DNA from: Straminergon stramineum
Lineage: Eukaryota; Streptophyta; Bryopsida; Hypnales; Calliergonaceae
Length of the DNA: 64,000 nucleotides
Direction of reading: 5' to 3'
NCBI GenBank assembly: GCA_963920665.1
Contig: OY987264.1
Location: forward strand, 19,820,906 to 19,884,905
The notes under the pieces were generated by a model. It was not told the origin of the DNA, ran no database searches, and worked only from the letters and a program-made list of their open reading frames with translations. Both the position numbers and the translations under genes were made by a program. Each line of letters begins with the position of its first letter. The first letter of the stretch is position 1. Positions 22,501-36,000 of the stretch are shown one piece after another.

Positions 22501-23820
22501 CAACCACTGTGCCGAGCACTGTTCCAAGCGCGCCAAACCAGAACGCTTTCAGTGTTGCTCCTGGGATAAAGTTAAGAACACTCTTTAGTAACTATTAGTC
22601 ACCCTGTAACTATGCTTCACGTAAGAGAATAGTACAAACAGAGCTGGAGTCAAGAGGTTGTGCAAGAATATCTAAGCATTCAGAGCACAATACTTGTAAC
22701 ACTTGATTTACAGATATTCGGATCTTCCAGAAGAATGTAACCACATTCCAACACACTTGAATCACAGGTGTACCTGCGTCTGTAAACGCTTGCGTAACGT
22801 CGGTCTCAAGTAAGCACATTGCAACTGCCATAGGCATCCCCAGTGCTAGGACCTGTCTGTGTACAACCCGGTCAGTCATCCATTTGTGCATCGTGCCTTG
22901 CAATGGCTATCTACTAAACCTAGACTGACACGAACGCGTAGAGGAATCGCTTTACAACTGGGACACACTCGTGCGTAAAACCCTAAAGACGGCATTCCAA
23001 GATCCCGTTAACTTTGCGAGCACTCCAGAAAGACAAGGAAATTTACACGAGCTAATCTCGAGGTGGTCATGTTCACGACTACGCGGTTTTGAGAATAATT
23101 CTAACTGTTACAAGGAGCTTTTAGCCTGAAGCACACATGCGAATGTGGTTAAGAGATCTCGGAGGTACCAGGTCGTAAGCAGGAGCTAAGGGAGGTATGG
23201 CACCACAAGCAGAAAGGAGCACTCCACTGCCCATGGCTAACAAAGGCGCAGAGACTTGAGATCCCAACTTCGTTCTCGATTCCAACACCTGCAAACCCAA
23301 CACCCATTTTTCTTACAAAAACGAAGCCTCTCCCAGAAGGCACTCGGAAACGAAGATTCTCAAACCAATTGCACCTACTGCTCAACAAACTTGTCGGCAT
23401 TCAACTTGAAAACTCACAAAGGACAGTGAGCATTTCGGCGAAAAATCGCCCCCTAAACTATAAGCACCCCGGAGCTTCCACTGCGAGATAAAACATTCCG
23501 GACCTCACCTGCGCCGCGGCAGCACAGGCCGTCAATGCACAAAACAGCATGCGCCCGGACTCCGGTGCTATCAACGACATAGTTGCCCTTCCTCGCCATC
23601 CCTTGACGCTCTCCACTCTGGTATCACCTCCTAAGCAAGGAAGACGACACCCTGTAGTAGAACGAATAAACGCATTGCCTAACGCAGGTGCTCGTAAACC
23701 TTGCGCGCTTCGCGATTGCGTCCTCGAGGCGCTCATCGTGCGCAAAGGGTGACAGGAATTCGCCACTGGCACTGTCGACCACGTTTTGAAGCCTAGACAT
23801 TGCCCTCCGATCCTCGCCAT
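19554..23820 (-). CDS. DUF819-family multi-pass membrane protein with a likely plastid transit peptide, 12 exons, 477 aa
   Basis: Exons (minus): 23509-23820, 23169-23288, 22774-22852, 22457-22560, 22164-22226, 21907-22036, 21049-21174, 20645-20805, 20385-20462, 20164-20220, 19950-20030, 19554-19676. All junctions are GT-AG, and the lengths add to 1434 nt, exactly 478 codons. Exon 1 encodes a Ser/Arg/Ala-rich leader (MARIGGQCLGFKTWS...) typical of a transit peptide. The mature part is a chain of hydrophobic segments matching DUF819 (COG5505): GAIPPLAPAYDL, YIGGSINYAATAQALG, AAGMAADNLAMAVYFG, NANVGGPATAAAMASAKRW and the final LLVGTLGYTIGTAVG. Family members are about ten-pass membrane proteins found in bacteria and in plant plastids, with no proven biochemical role; a transporter is a guess. 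An alternative ATG at 23844 would add 8 residues. Intron 6 holds a foldback repeat. The gene looks intact. Confidence 0.85.
21548..21730. repeat. Foldback (MITE-like) inverted repeat in intron 6 of the DUF819 gene
   Basis: The left arm (about 21548-21620) contains GAGGGTTTGATCC...TTGCAACTCCAAG...GTCACAAAG. The right arm (about 21655-21730) contains its imperfect reverse complement, CTTTGTGACTTGGAGTTGCAAG...GGAACCAAACCTC. The stem is roughly 70 bp with a short loop. It lies in the intron between exons 6 and 7, so an RNA hairpin would form in the pre-mRNA. It is probably a small non-autonomous transposon. Confidence 0.7.
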
Positions 23821-24114
23821 CTTCCCTCTGGAATTAGGCCTCAATCACAAAATCCCCCAAACTGAACAATGATATCTCCTGCATCACGCTTTATCCTCCG
23901 CAGCGCAAAGACTAGATCGCCGCCGTAAACCCAATTGCGTCTTTTCACAACTATGATTTTCTCATGCTTTCCTCTCCAGCGCGAAATGAAACAAATTCGG
24001 AAGCTCTTTTCTTTCATGGACGCAATTCAACAAATGTGTAGCTACATACACTTTGAGCTTCATCGCAGTTAGTAGTAATGCTTCTGCAATCAGTAACTCT
24101 AAGTTTCTTCTCAG

Positions 24115-24338
24115 AATTCTGTGGGTTTTTCAGAATTGCAAACAACTGCCATTGTTGAGGGCTTCGTAACAGGATTGGGGAAATCTAGAAAGCCCTTCTC
24201 TCCGGTCAATCACCTTCGAGCACAAGGGCGCAATTGCATGTCGGCGCCGACTAGAGGTCGTGCGAACCAGATCGCGGTCGGAGGGCTTGTCATTGGACCC
24301 TCTACCCTTGTGGCCAAAGGCAAGAAAAGAAAATTAAG
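24115..24338 (+). other. Coding-like GC-rich fragment of an unidentified protein, cut off at a transposon-like end
   Basis: The frame from about 24115 (just after a possible acceptor TTTCTTCTCAG) to 24338 encodes about 73 residues rich in Arg, Gly and Ser, including SAPTRGRANQIAVGG and ending in KGKKRK. It has no ATG of its own at the 5' end (GTG at 24121) and no recognisable domain; it resembles an organelle-targeting leader. Composition is like the adjacent DUF819 exon 1 and drops abruptly to AT-rich at 24339, where the motif TTAACCCCTAAA begins. It may be the first exon of a divergent gene truncated by insertion, or chance. I do not assign a function. Confidence 0.35.
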
Positions 24339-27300
24339 TTAACCCCTAAACGCGTCGACATCCATTTTCTGGACGATGAACAAATTGAAACTCCAGTTTC
24401 ATCCTCCCAACTACTTGGATGAAAGTTATTTTAATTTGTGAAGATACGTTGTCAAGTTGTTGTCCTTTCTAAGGGTTGGATTTGGTATTACTAGAGTTCA
24501 TATTTTTCTAAAATTACAAATGTGCAAGTATGTCAAGTGGTCAAACTGCATTGACTTTAGTTCAAAACTAGATTAGCCAAAATGAGGTCATAGATAGAAA
24601 GAATACAAAAATTTCAAAACATCACCATGTGAAGAGAACCTCATTTCAAATCTATTCCAACAAATTTTACTCAAAAAATGATAATATTTTATTTGCAATT
24701 GAATTTTGAAAGAATTTTGGAATTTCTCTTTCAAAATTTATAAAAAAAAAAGGTTGGTGATAGCATTGGTGAATCCAACCATACAAATAGAATCTACAAA
24801 TCAAAATCTACAACTTTTATTTGCATTTCAATTCCAAAATATGCTTCCAAATAGCACTTTGTAATGATTTTTCTCAAATCGTCATTTCAAAAGATGAATC
24901 TAGACGTGTAGAGGTTAAAAAGTGTGAACACTCTCATTGTTCTAAAGAGTTTGGGCATTGGGCAATGAGAGCAAATTTTTATGTTTTTTGAAAATTGGAA
25001 ATGAATTTTAGATTTTCTAGAGTTGGAATTGCCTTTGTTGAGTTTCATGATACTTTCACTCAATTGCATTTTACAAGTCTATAGCTTTGCCCTCTTTTCA
25101 ATCCAATAGCAACCACAAATGTTTGAGAAGTCTAATGTTAAGAATTTTTTTTTCATAATTCGGAAAATTCATTTGTCTCTTTTGCTTTTGTGAACCTACT
25201 TCAAAAAAAAGTGTCATCAAGCATACTCTTATGATTTTCTTCTTGCAATTGTTGCACACTTTTGTGTAGAATTTTGAATTTGTTTCTATCTTTCATGGGA
25301 AATTTGGTTGATACTAAGTGCATGGAAGTTAACCTTGAAAGTCGTCAAAATTTTTGTGGGCTCTAAAGCAATAGAGAGGAGGCTTTGCATTGAAAGAAAT
25401 TACTTTAAGAAAATTTGATTAGCTACCTTCTTTGAAGCTAGTGCTACAAGGAGAGAGCCTCTCATGGTGTAGTTCATTGTTTTCTTGGCTTAACTACAAG
25501 TGTGAAAGCAAGAAAGGAAATGATCTTGTTAAAAGTATCAAATTGGAAAGAATTGCAGCCAACTAACCTATAAATAGGCCAATTTCATAGATGATAATTC
25601 AACAAAATTTAAAGCATAGATCTCCAAATTTTAATAAATTTATAGACATGCATTTGAAAGTGAAGGCAATTTCTATTTGAAGATTATTAGTTCTTTGTTG
25701 CATTTAAAAACTCCAAAATTAGAATTATTTGGAAAAGTTGAATATTCCCAAATGAGATTTTGTACAATCTTAATCATTTTGATACAAAAGTGTTGAAATT
25801 GACCTAAGGTATGGTATTTGTAGATATATTGTTGCAAACTTCTTCTTCTATATTATTTGTAGCTATTTTTTCTCCACCAAAAAAATTTGTTTAATACTCA
25901 TTTTCTTTTAGATTATAGTTCATTCCCACCAAATTGTAGTTGGATGAGCCTCATAGTTAATGCATTTTTGCAATGTGGCCTTAAGCCCTTCTCACGTATG
26001 ACTCAAATAAGAAAACTTTTAAAATCAAGGCAACTTCATTTGCAAAGGACTTAAAAATGGTCAAATATGACAATTAGAGTACCTAGACGTTTTGATTTTT
26101 TTGACTTTGTGATTTACACAAGGCTATATTAAGAATATTAAAATTCCGAGCACTCTCATTAGTAAGAGTTGAAATTGTCCAATCTTGACTTATGAGGGTG
26201 CTCAATTTTTTTTACTTCTTTAGTTGGCCCTAATTATTGAAAGCATCATTTACAATAATCAAGAAAATGACCTTGAAATGTAAATTCCCAACCAATTAAA
26301 AATTGGAGACAATTATTTGTAGTTGTACTTCATTATTATAGACAACAAACTTTTAACATCAAGATCTTTTTATAAAATTTAGAATTTTATCACTTATTTC
26401 TATTTGATTCTTTTTGGTTTTCATCTTAAATTTTCAAAAATATATATAAAAAAAAAATTTACAATAGCTATCTTTAATAAGATGAAAAATTATTTTTTTG
26501 CCTCCAAAGGCTTAAAATGTTAGTGGTGAATGAGGAAGGATTTCCTACTTACATTAAGCAATATTTATGGAAATATACCTTGGAATATTTCTTTGTCATC
26601 TCTACAAAGCATTCTCAAAAATGAACCTAAATTATTGAAAAATGATAATTTAAATTCGAAAAATAATAATTTAAGTTTGGCATAGATTTTTTTGGATTCC
26701 CTATCTTTCAAATTAGAACTTGTTAGAGTGCTCTATTTTTTTACATTTTCATTAGTAAGAATTTTGTTGGGTCATTTTGAAGGCCTTCACTACATTAATC
26801 CCTTAATGCCTATGATTACCTAATATAGACATTATTGTCTAGCTTTATATTGTATTAGCAAACCCAAAGCAATTTTATAGTTTCCTTGAAAAAAAGGATT
26901 TGTACATTTTTGATAAGTCATAAAAATCAACTTTACATAACAATAGGAATCAATTTCTTCAATAAGAAGCATACCTTTTTTTCAGAAAATTTTAAAGAAA
27001 ATTCTGTAATAAATTTGTCCTAGTGCAATTTCCAAACACAATCAAACATTGTCATCTCAAGTAGACAACTTTAAAATTCCTACAAATTAACAAAATATTG
27101 ACAATTCATGAAGATTGGAAGCTTGTCTTTTGGGGTCTTCAGACAACTTTTGATTCATCAACTTTCATCCTTTTCACTTTGTGGAAAATAATTCTAAAAA
27201 GAGATGCCAAAACTTTAGGGAATTTGTTTTTTCCAAAAAAGTCCTCAAAAAAATATTGGCCAAAAAATCTGATTTTAACATCTATCAAACCTTATTTTCA

Positions 27301-28733
27301 TAACAAAACAAAACATTCAGTATAATACTATCAACCTTATTCTACATTTATGGTAGTCTTTGGACTATTTTAAAAAAAAAATTTCAGGACACCTCGTTGC
27401 AAAGAAATTTAGAAATAAAGAACATTTCTTGCTTTACAACAATGCTTGATGATAATTTTGGTTAACTTGGTCATCATATGCTTGAAAGTGCATAAAATAA
27501 TCTTGATGAAACTATTTGAAGTACTAAAGGATTGAAGCCTCTTTGAAATCTTAAGAGAAAATTTGAGCATGTTTCATTTGCATTGGGTTTATCCACAACA
27601 AAGGGCCAAACATCCAAATACGTAGGAGTTAACAAAAATGAACTCATCATTTATTTTGTAATATAAAAAATCCTAAACAAGAAAATATTCAAATATCATA
27701 AAATTTTATTTTAATAAAATGCAAATTTTTTGTGAATATTCCTTTCAAATATTTTATGTAAACGTCCCAGGGGCAAACAATGTCCTCACATAGTTTCAAG
27801 TCCAATTCAAAGTGTTGTAACTTTTGCATCCGATGTCCAAATTCAATAAAAATTTATTGGAAAATTTGCACTCTCTCTTTTAACTTGTTTTGTAATATTT
27901 TCAGATAAATTCAAAAGGAATTGATTTTTGGGAAGCCAATCAAAGTTCAGATGTTCAATTTGAGTTTACCAAACTCCATTTGATGGTTGCGACTTTGGGG
28001 GCTTGTGTCTCCTTCATCCAATGTTTGTTTTCAATAAAATTTGTTGGTTTATATTTCCGTTGAAGTCTAGTTATTTTCGTAAAAATTTCATGTCAATACA
28101 AGATGTTTTGAATATTTGGGAGCAATTCGAAGTTCAAAATCCCAACATTTTTGGATTACATCGAACTTTGCCGGCTTGTTTCTTCTTCATATAGATTTCG
28201 TTTCCAATAAATTTTTTTGGAAAAGTTACTCATATTGGTCTAGTTTTTGTGGACAAAATTTCATATCAATCCAAGAAGGTACGAGTGATTGAGAAGCATT
28301 TTAGTAGAAGGAGGTTCAACCTGAGACGTGTTTTTTGCAACTTTTCTTGCTATTTTTTGACATTTCAAAGCCATTTTGTAGACATAATGAGTGAATGGAA
28401 TGATATTTTCTTTCATCTATGTGTATGTATGTTGGTTTTGAATAATTTTATAGTTTAAAGTTCTTTCATTTGAGTAGGTTTAGAAATTGAATTTCACCTC
28501 CAAATGTGTTTCTAGGAAAATTTCATCATCCTTTTTCAAGACTAAGACATTATACTCTAGCAATCTATGTGGCCAAATGACTCCAAGTTTGATTTATGTC
28601 ATCTACAATATTATACGTATACTACAAGATTGTATGATTGAGTTTTCTATACCTTAGTGGCATTTACATCTATAACACTTCAAAATCAATGATGTTTTCA
28701 AATGTAAAAATGCCTTGGGCTTTTAGGGGTTAA
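24339..28733. mobile_element. Candidate 4.4-kb non-autonomous element with TTAA-CCCCTAAA ends
   Basis: The left end reads TTAACCCCTAAA at 24339-24350. The right end reads TTTAGGGGTTAA at 28722-28733, its exact reverse complement. The right terminus extends as GCCTTGGGC-TTTTAGGGG and matches the terminus of the smaller elements at 44.4-45.9 kb. The interior is AT-rich with no long frame. TTAA at each end could be a target duplication, as in piggyBac-type elements, or part of the inverted repeat. Only 12 nt match between the two ends, so pairing them is an inference; each end could belong to a different insertion. Confidence 0.4.
27985..28306 (+). repeat. Two diverged tandem units of about 155-165 bp
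   Basis: The unit at about 27990-28153 (GACTTTGGGGGCTTGTGTCTC, then TTTCAATAAAATTTGTTGG and AAAATTTCATGTCAATACAAG) is repeated at about 28164-28306 (GAACTTTGCCGGCTTGTTTC, then TTCCAATAAATTTTTTTGG and AAAATTTCATATCAATCCAAG). A weaker third copy precedes them near 27830-27960. The repeat is non-coding. Confidence 0.6.
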
Positions 28734-30037
28734 GAATACTCATTAATTTTATTTTAAATTCTCTTAATTTGATAAATTTATATCAGTATATACTATAAAA
28801 AAGAAAAAAAAGAAAAATTCTAAAACAAAATTACATTAAAAAAAATGAAAATATCATTATTAGATCTTTATACAATTTTTGAAATACAATGTATTTATAA
28901 TAATATCACATGAAGTTGTAACTCTATATCAAGTATGTTTAAGTTTTGTCCTTTAAATTATTGTTACCAAATAAAAATGAAATTTTTGAGTAACTTGAAT
29001 TAATATAATTTTGAGCTAATTATAATTGTTCTTATGTTTGAAATCAATATGAAGGAAGTACAACAGTATCAAAATATAAATTCAATAATATTCAGTAGAA
29101 TACATTTGAAACTTACAAATGAAAGTCTTTATTTAATAATATTTGAAAGGTGTATGTATGTACATACATATATTATTGTTTGCTAATGGTACAATCGTAG
29201 TTTGAATTAAAGAATAATCTAAAGAATAATTGTTACGTATTTGTTATAATTAAAATTTCTTATTTTGTTGTATGCTTATTAGGAAAATCTTGAATTAGAT
29301 ATTGACGTTTAATGCATTATTTACACAATGTTGAAGACATGTTTTAAACATTTTTTGAAAAAAAATTTACAATCTTGAATACATATAATATGTTAAACTT
29401 CTCTCTAGATTGTTGTAAATACTTGTACAGTATTTGCAAGTTTAATACAATTATACAAAAATCATATCATAACATTGTTAAATAATGTTAAAATATTCAT
29501 ACATTGGGTACTTCAAAGAATAGCTAAAGTGAAATTTGAAATAAAAAATTGGATTTGTATGAATAACCAAAATAAAATAAAAAAATTAGAAAAAAATTAG
29601 AAAAAATAGTGTCAATTTGTTTTTTAAAAATGTTGATAAGAAAGGAGTTCTAAATATTGTACCATTTTTTCATCGAACATGTTTATTATATTAAACTACA
29701 AATGTAATAGTGATTGGAACTATTAAAATGCAATAGTAATAATATCAATAGAATATATATCCAAAAGCACTATGATAAGGCATTTTTGTACATGATGCAA
29801 GAATTTAAGGGAGGGCGGTTGAAAAGGTTGGACTAGAAGATGGCAACCATTGGTCAATAATAATTGTGGTACTAAGTAAATATGGAATTTGTTGTAACCG
29901 CTAGTCAAGGTGTAAAGCATTGATGTTCACAATAAGGCATGTCTACTAAAAAGGCCAAGAATTGATATTTTATTATAGTCTTCTTGCTTTCAATCATTGT
30001 TTAGCCATAATTGGAACTCTTTCTTATTTCTTTGGCT
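28734..30037. other. AT-rich spacer and promoter region of the CCCH gene
   Basis: No gene seen. The 5' untranslated region and promoter of the CCCH gene should lie in the right-hand part. I cannot place a TATA box or transcription start with confidence. Confidence 0.4.
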
Positions 30038-33000
30038 ATGGCTACCACAAATCAACAAGTCGTCTACGCTATGGCAACTCCTCCACATGGTATTGTGCAA
30101 TATGAATATTATACACACCAAATGCCACAAAGCACAAGCGCTTATGCAACATCTGTTCCGGTGCAATATAATGGTTCTGTGCCTCCACCACCACCTGGTG
30201 CAACTGTCGTTGCAGTAGAGCAAAATGGTGATGGCGTTGTAAAACACTCGGCTGATGAAGGTACAAAATCAATTTCTCTTTTCACAATGATCTTTTTAGC
30301 AACGATATTTTGGTAATAGTGATGTTGTATTGTTTGGAGTCTCATATAATTCTTCATTTAGGTTGATCAATCGAATGCAAATGTATTATATATATTTGTA
30401 GAAAATTATGATTTTCTATATAGTGTTTTTAATGGAAAACTTTGAATTATCAAAATAAGTTAAAATTACATTAAGTTTTAAGATGCAAAAACAAAAACAT
30501 CATTCATACTTTTTTTATAGTTAAATTTAGGCTCACGAACTATTCTTCTTTTGAGGATTAGGAAATTCCATCACACATTGCACATTATTATTTTTTGAAT
30601 CAATTGCTTGATTTGCTTCAATGTAGCTATGACTATCTCATTATTAGTGACTCTTTTAATTCTTGGATTCTACATTGATTTTATTTATTTATATGGTCAT
30701 GTGTTTAATAACTCTCAATGAAGAACATAAGATTAGGGTTAGAAGGATTTAGCATACATTCTCAAGGTTTTATTTTGATGAATTTTGATTGTTGTAGGAG
30801 TAATTGTTTATTGATCATAGCAAAAAACGTAACCAAATTATCAATTCATAATTTCATTACTAAAATTAACAACAATGAATAAAAATTCTATGTATATTAT
30901 GTTCATAAAAAATTTGAGGATAATGAATCTTTGTTCTAGTAATTTGTAATATTTTGTGATCCTACAAATTGATATTACTGCATGACTTCTTTTATTCTTT
31001 GGCACTATTTTTTAGAACGTGTGTAGATCTTCTTTTCAAATTCTTTATCCCTTCTCAACAAGATGAAATTTGTTGATTGTTAATTATCTTATACTAAAGC
31101 CAAATTACCATATTCATAAAGCATTAAAGAACTATGATACTTTGCTTATCAAGTCTTCATTTTCTTCACTAATTGTGCACTTTTAAGGGCAAATTTCTTA
31201 TTAGATATTCAAAATAGTTAGGCATATTGTACCCAATAATTTATCTACTTGAATTTCAATTATTTACAATTTTTTTCCAACAATGATTCTTATCAATTCG
31301 ATCTTAAAAACTAATAGAATTTACGATACAATTACAATACAATACCTACTACAAATAATATTTTTATTTGTATTAAAATAGAATTTTTACCTATAGAATT
31401 TAATTTACTTAATATTTAGAGTAATTAGAATACGTATAGATACTAATTATATCTTGTATGGGGAATAAATTTACATATTCACTTATTATATCTATTCAAG
31501 TTTTTCAATGTTTAATTCATCACTTCATTGAGACTATAGAGGCGTTGCAAGATCAAGCTTTTTCTTTGCAAATGAGATGTTCCTCTCTTCGATAAGACTA
31601 GTAAGTTTTACATACCTAGAATTGAGTAATTATGCATTACTCAAGGCACTATTAGTGCTAATTGACAAAGCTAAATAATTATGATCAATATTTCACAAAA
31701 GGTTTTAATTACTTTACGTGTAAATAGAATGTATTTACCTATATATGAATATTACATTTTTTTAGTTTTATTAGCAATACATTTATGTTATAGTCTTACC
31801 ACTTGAAATGACTATATTAGGGATCTTCTAAAAAGACTATTCAAATAATTTGTTTGACATGTCATAGACATTTTAAATCTTCTATTTTCATTTCAACATT
31901 GATAAAAAAAAATTCAGAATCAATATTTCTCTATTTCAAAAGTAAGTTATTGAAAAAAGAAATTATTGGTTTAAAATTCAATTCAAGAGTAGTTGACTAT
32001 ACGATTGTCTACTTCTAGCTCTCATTAGAATAAGAATTTTATTTTCATTAGCAAAACATTAAAACATTGTTACTTAGTATTAATTCCTATTAATTTCTCA
32101 TTAATTTTGAATATTTTCTATGATTTTTTTATTTTAGTCCAATTTTTTTCATTTTTCATTTAAAATATTTACCATGATTACTTTAGTGGATTGAATTTTT
32201 ATTTATTTTGAAGGTCTCTAGAATGTCACTTTAAAAACTATATTTTAAACAATGATATTTTCGTCTTTGAAAATGTTGTGTAATTGATCATTTAAAGTTT
32301 TTTCTTGAATGATTTTGCTATAATGAACAAGATAAGAATTTGATGCCTTGGTAAAACAACATAAAATTGCCTTAGAAGTTTAAGAATATAACTTCTCAAT
32401 AAATTAGGTTATATACTAGCAATTTTTATTTTTGTTTTCAAAGCTTTTTTTGGATACATCTTTTAGGACATCGAAATTGATGTTTTCATTGAAGAATTGA
32501 TACATGTCACTATTTTAAAACTATGTGTCACATTACAATAATTTAATGCATTAATTTCACTTTATTTCTATTTCAAATGTAAGTTGCACATCCGTCTTGG
32601 TTGTCATTGACATCTTTTTAGCATTTGAATTTTTGTTGTGATATGCTATTGATTATAGAAATCTAATTCATCATGCTTATATAGTATATTATTGATTGTA
32701 GAATCTAATTCATTATGCTTACATAGTAGTATAGCAAGTGATTTTATGTTATTTCTTATATACTTCATTAAAACATTAAGACACAATCTAACTTTTGGCA
32801 TTGTTGTATATGCAAACATTACTACGTTGATGGAATCTACATATATGACAACACTATTGTCTTCCTACTATTGGTGTTTTGCACCATCTACTATAATTTG
32901 TATGATATAATCTTACCTTATTCCATGTCATTATATGCTTTTCATTAACCATGAATATTTATTTATATTAGCGATGTTTAGTTGATTCTAAAATCATATA

Positions 33001-36000
33001 TATTACACAAGTCATATTGGAAAAAATTGATACCAATGCAAGAGTTAATATATAGCTTTGGATGACAGTGTCATGGGTTTAGGAGAATATCCACAAAGAC
33101 CTGGAGAAAAAATGTGTGCATATTACATGACCACACGCTTATGTAGTTTTGGCAATTCTTGTCGATTTGATCATCCAGCATGGGTGCCTGTTGGTGGCAT
33201 TCCCAATTGGAAAGAGGTGCTTTCTTTTTTGTCTTGAATGCATATTTCTTCTATCATAGTAATTTAATTATTTTTTCCTATTATTCCGTGTGACACTAAT
33301 TTATAAAAGTTACACTTACTCAAACTAGCCTAATTTGAAATATTGTTGTTTTATACAAATTTTCACATAAATAAAATTTGTAATTTCATAAGAGATATTA
33401 ATTTTGCACCTCCTCTGATAGGACAAATTTTATGAGCTTTTATTCATTTATGCCAAGTGGAATATTCATTTCCACCATTTCTTTTCTATTTTGAATTCTT
33501 TGTTTATCTTATACCTTCATTAAGAACTTCACTTCTGTTGGAATGACAAATGACTAGGCCACAGTTGTTGGAACACCTATAGATCCATCTACATTGCCTC
33601 AAAGACCAACAGAACCTGATTGTGCAGTAAGTTTCAAAAAAAAATTTCCTCATTATTTTTCACATTATTTAACTTTGAAGTAATAATTACTACTGCATAT
33701 TAACTACACAATAATAATGTAAAATAATCTACAAAGAAAATATGTCTAGCAAAGGCCATGGTTGTATATTCAAAGTAGCATACTAAAATCCACACTAAAA
33801 TCTATACTCAATACAAAATTCCAATTAGCTAAATGAATTAGTGCAAGCAAGGCATAATTTATAAATTCAAAATTTTAATGTTTTTTTAATGTTATTTTCT
33901 TAGGATTATACTAAAGTAATGTATATCTTTGTTATTTATACTTACCTTGATGGTTGTGATTATGTTTTGTAAATACACGTGAATAGGATCTTGTAAACCC
34001 TTTCAAGGCTTCAAAAGCTCCATTGTAGTATTTTGGAAAACTTCATTTGTTTATATATATTCTCAAATGCTTATATAAATTATGAATTGTCCATTCATTT
34101 GTCAAAATCTTTCTTTGAAATTAATTTATATGTATATTGTATGCCTTTTACAGTATTTTATGAAAACTGGAGAATGCAAGTATGGAACAAAATGTAGATT
34201 TAATCACCCTATTGACAAGCTTGAAACTAAAACTACAGAAGAACAATCTTCTGAAATTGTTGCCAATGTTGGAATGACTATTCAACAAGCAAGTGCATAC
34301 AATTCAAGAGGGTTGCCTTTGAGACCTGTAAGTATATACTATTATGAGCTATATTTTATATATAACCATAGGATGTTTCACTAAACTGGTATGAAATTGT
34401 ATGGAAGAAATTTAAGAAACTTTAATTGCATAGATTAAAAGAGATTTTTGTTTACAATGAAGAAAATATTTCTTGCACCTTGCCAAACTATATTAATAGG
34501 GTTTGAATCTTCTTAACTTAATTTTTTACAAACTAGATTTTGAAATTCAAAATTTTTTGATGCTGGAGATTTGATTGGAGAGTTTGAAATTTAAAAAAAA
34601 AATATTCTCTTAGTTTTCATTCTTTTAAGAAATTGTGAAGTAGAAGTACTTTTGAGTAATAGAAGGAAAAACTAGATTGTTAATAGTTCTATAATGGAAT
34701 TGAAACACACTAATCCCAAAAGTAAGATTTTTCTAGTAAGAAAATTCAACTATGTGGACCTTTTTTTTCTCAAAAAGTTGTGAGAATTGATTTAAAAAAT
34801 GAATCCTATTAGTTATTTTTTGAAGAAGATGCTCAAATTATCCTAAAACCAAGAATCTCCATAACTTTTTCATTAATACTACAAATAGGTTTACCAAAGC
34901 TTTTCTATATAGACAAAAATATTTTTCTATTGAAAAAAATTCAAGTTTCGTGATTTTTTTGGTGCTGCCCAAAGAAGAAGGTTTTGAGCTTAGTGTGGTA
35001 AATTTTTTGTTCTTATGCATTCATTGGAATAAAAAGTACATTCTCCAAAAGCTACTATATTTCTCTATCTTCCAAAAAATTCTCAAAAATTGAGATCTCA
35101 AAAACCTACGTGAACTTCCATTTGTCTCCTAGGAAGACTTTTTGTGGATTTATTAAATTGCCATCTAGTAGTTCACTACAAAGATGAAGAAATACAATCA
35201 ACATCAAATTCTTAAAACATTCAAATTTGGGAGGGTATTTTTCAAACTTAAATTAAATAACAATTCATCAAACTTAAATTACATAAATTTTATAAAGCCT
35301 AGCAATGTTTTTCTATAGATGACAAAAGAAAGAATTGAGAGTTTGACATTTATGAAGAAGGTACCTCCAAATGCACTAGTCATCCAATATTGGCATCATC
35401 ACTCTCAATACATCTCCAAAATCAATTGTACTTATGTGGAAGAAACGATTTTAAAACATCTACTTTGACCCTTCATAACTTTTGCACATCGTGTCCAAAT
35501 GTCATATTCTTTGGTTTGTTGGAATCTCTTTTTAATTGTCAATAAGAAAATATGGAAATTTGACCACTCTAATAAAAACAAATAGGCATGATAGCAAAAA
35601 GTGATAGTTTTAGGAGTGCCTACTTTAGTGATTCAATGGCTAATACTTGTTTTCCTTGTGGCACCTTCCATTTGAAGTGATGCAAAGATTAATATGTAAA
35701 AATATAAGATTACTACAAGTCATTGCACAGAATTCTTTTTCTAAGGATGTTGAAGCAATTCCTGAAGATTACTACAAATAATTGTGATGTGTAGGGCGAG
35801 GGAAATTGTGTATTTTATGGCAAAACTGGAAGGTGAGAAGATTGCAATTTAGCTTTTTGTCAAATCTACATGGTTGTTGTATATGAAAATCCTTATTATT
35901 TAATATTTTCAACATCCTTGTCTATTTTTAGACATTTTTTGTAATAGACTAATTCCATTTATGAATTTTGGGTGAACCAGTTGTAAGTATGGTGTAGCAT

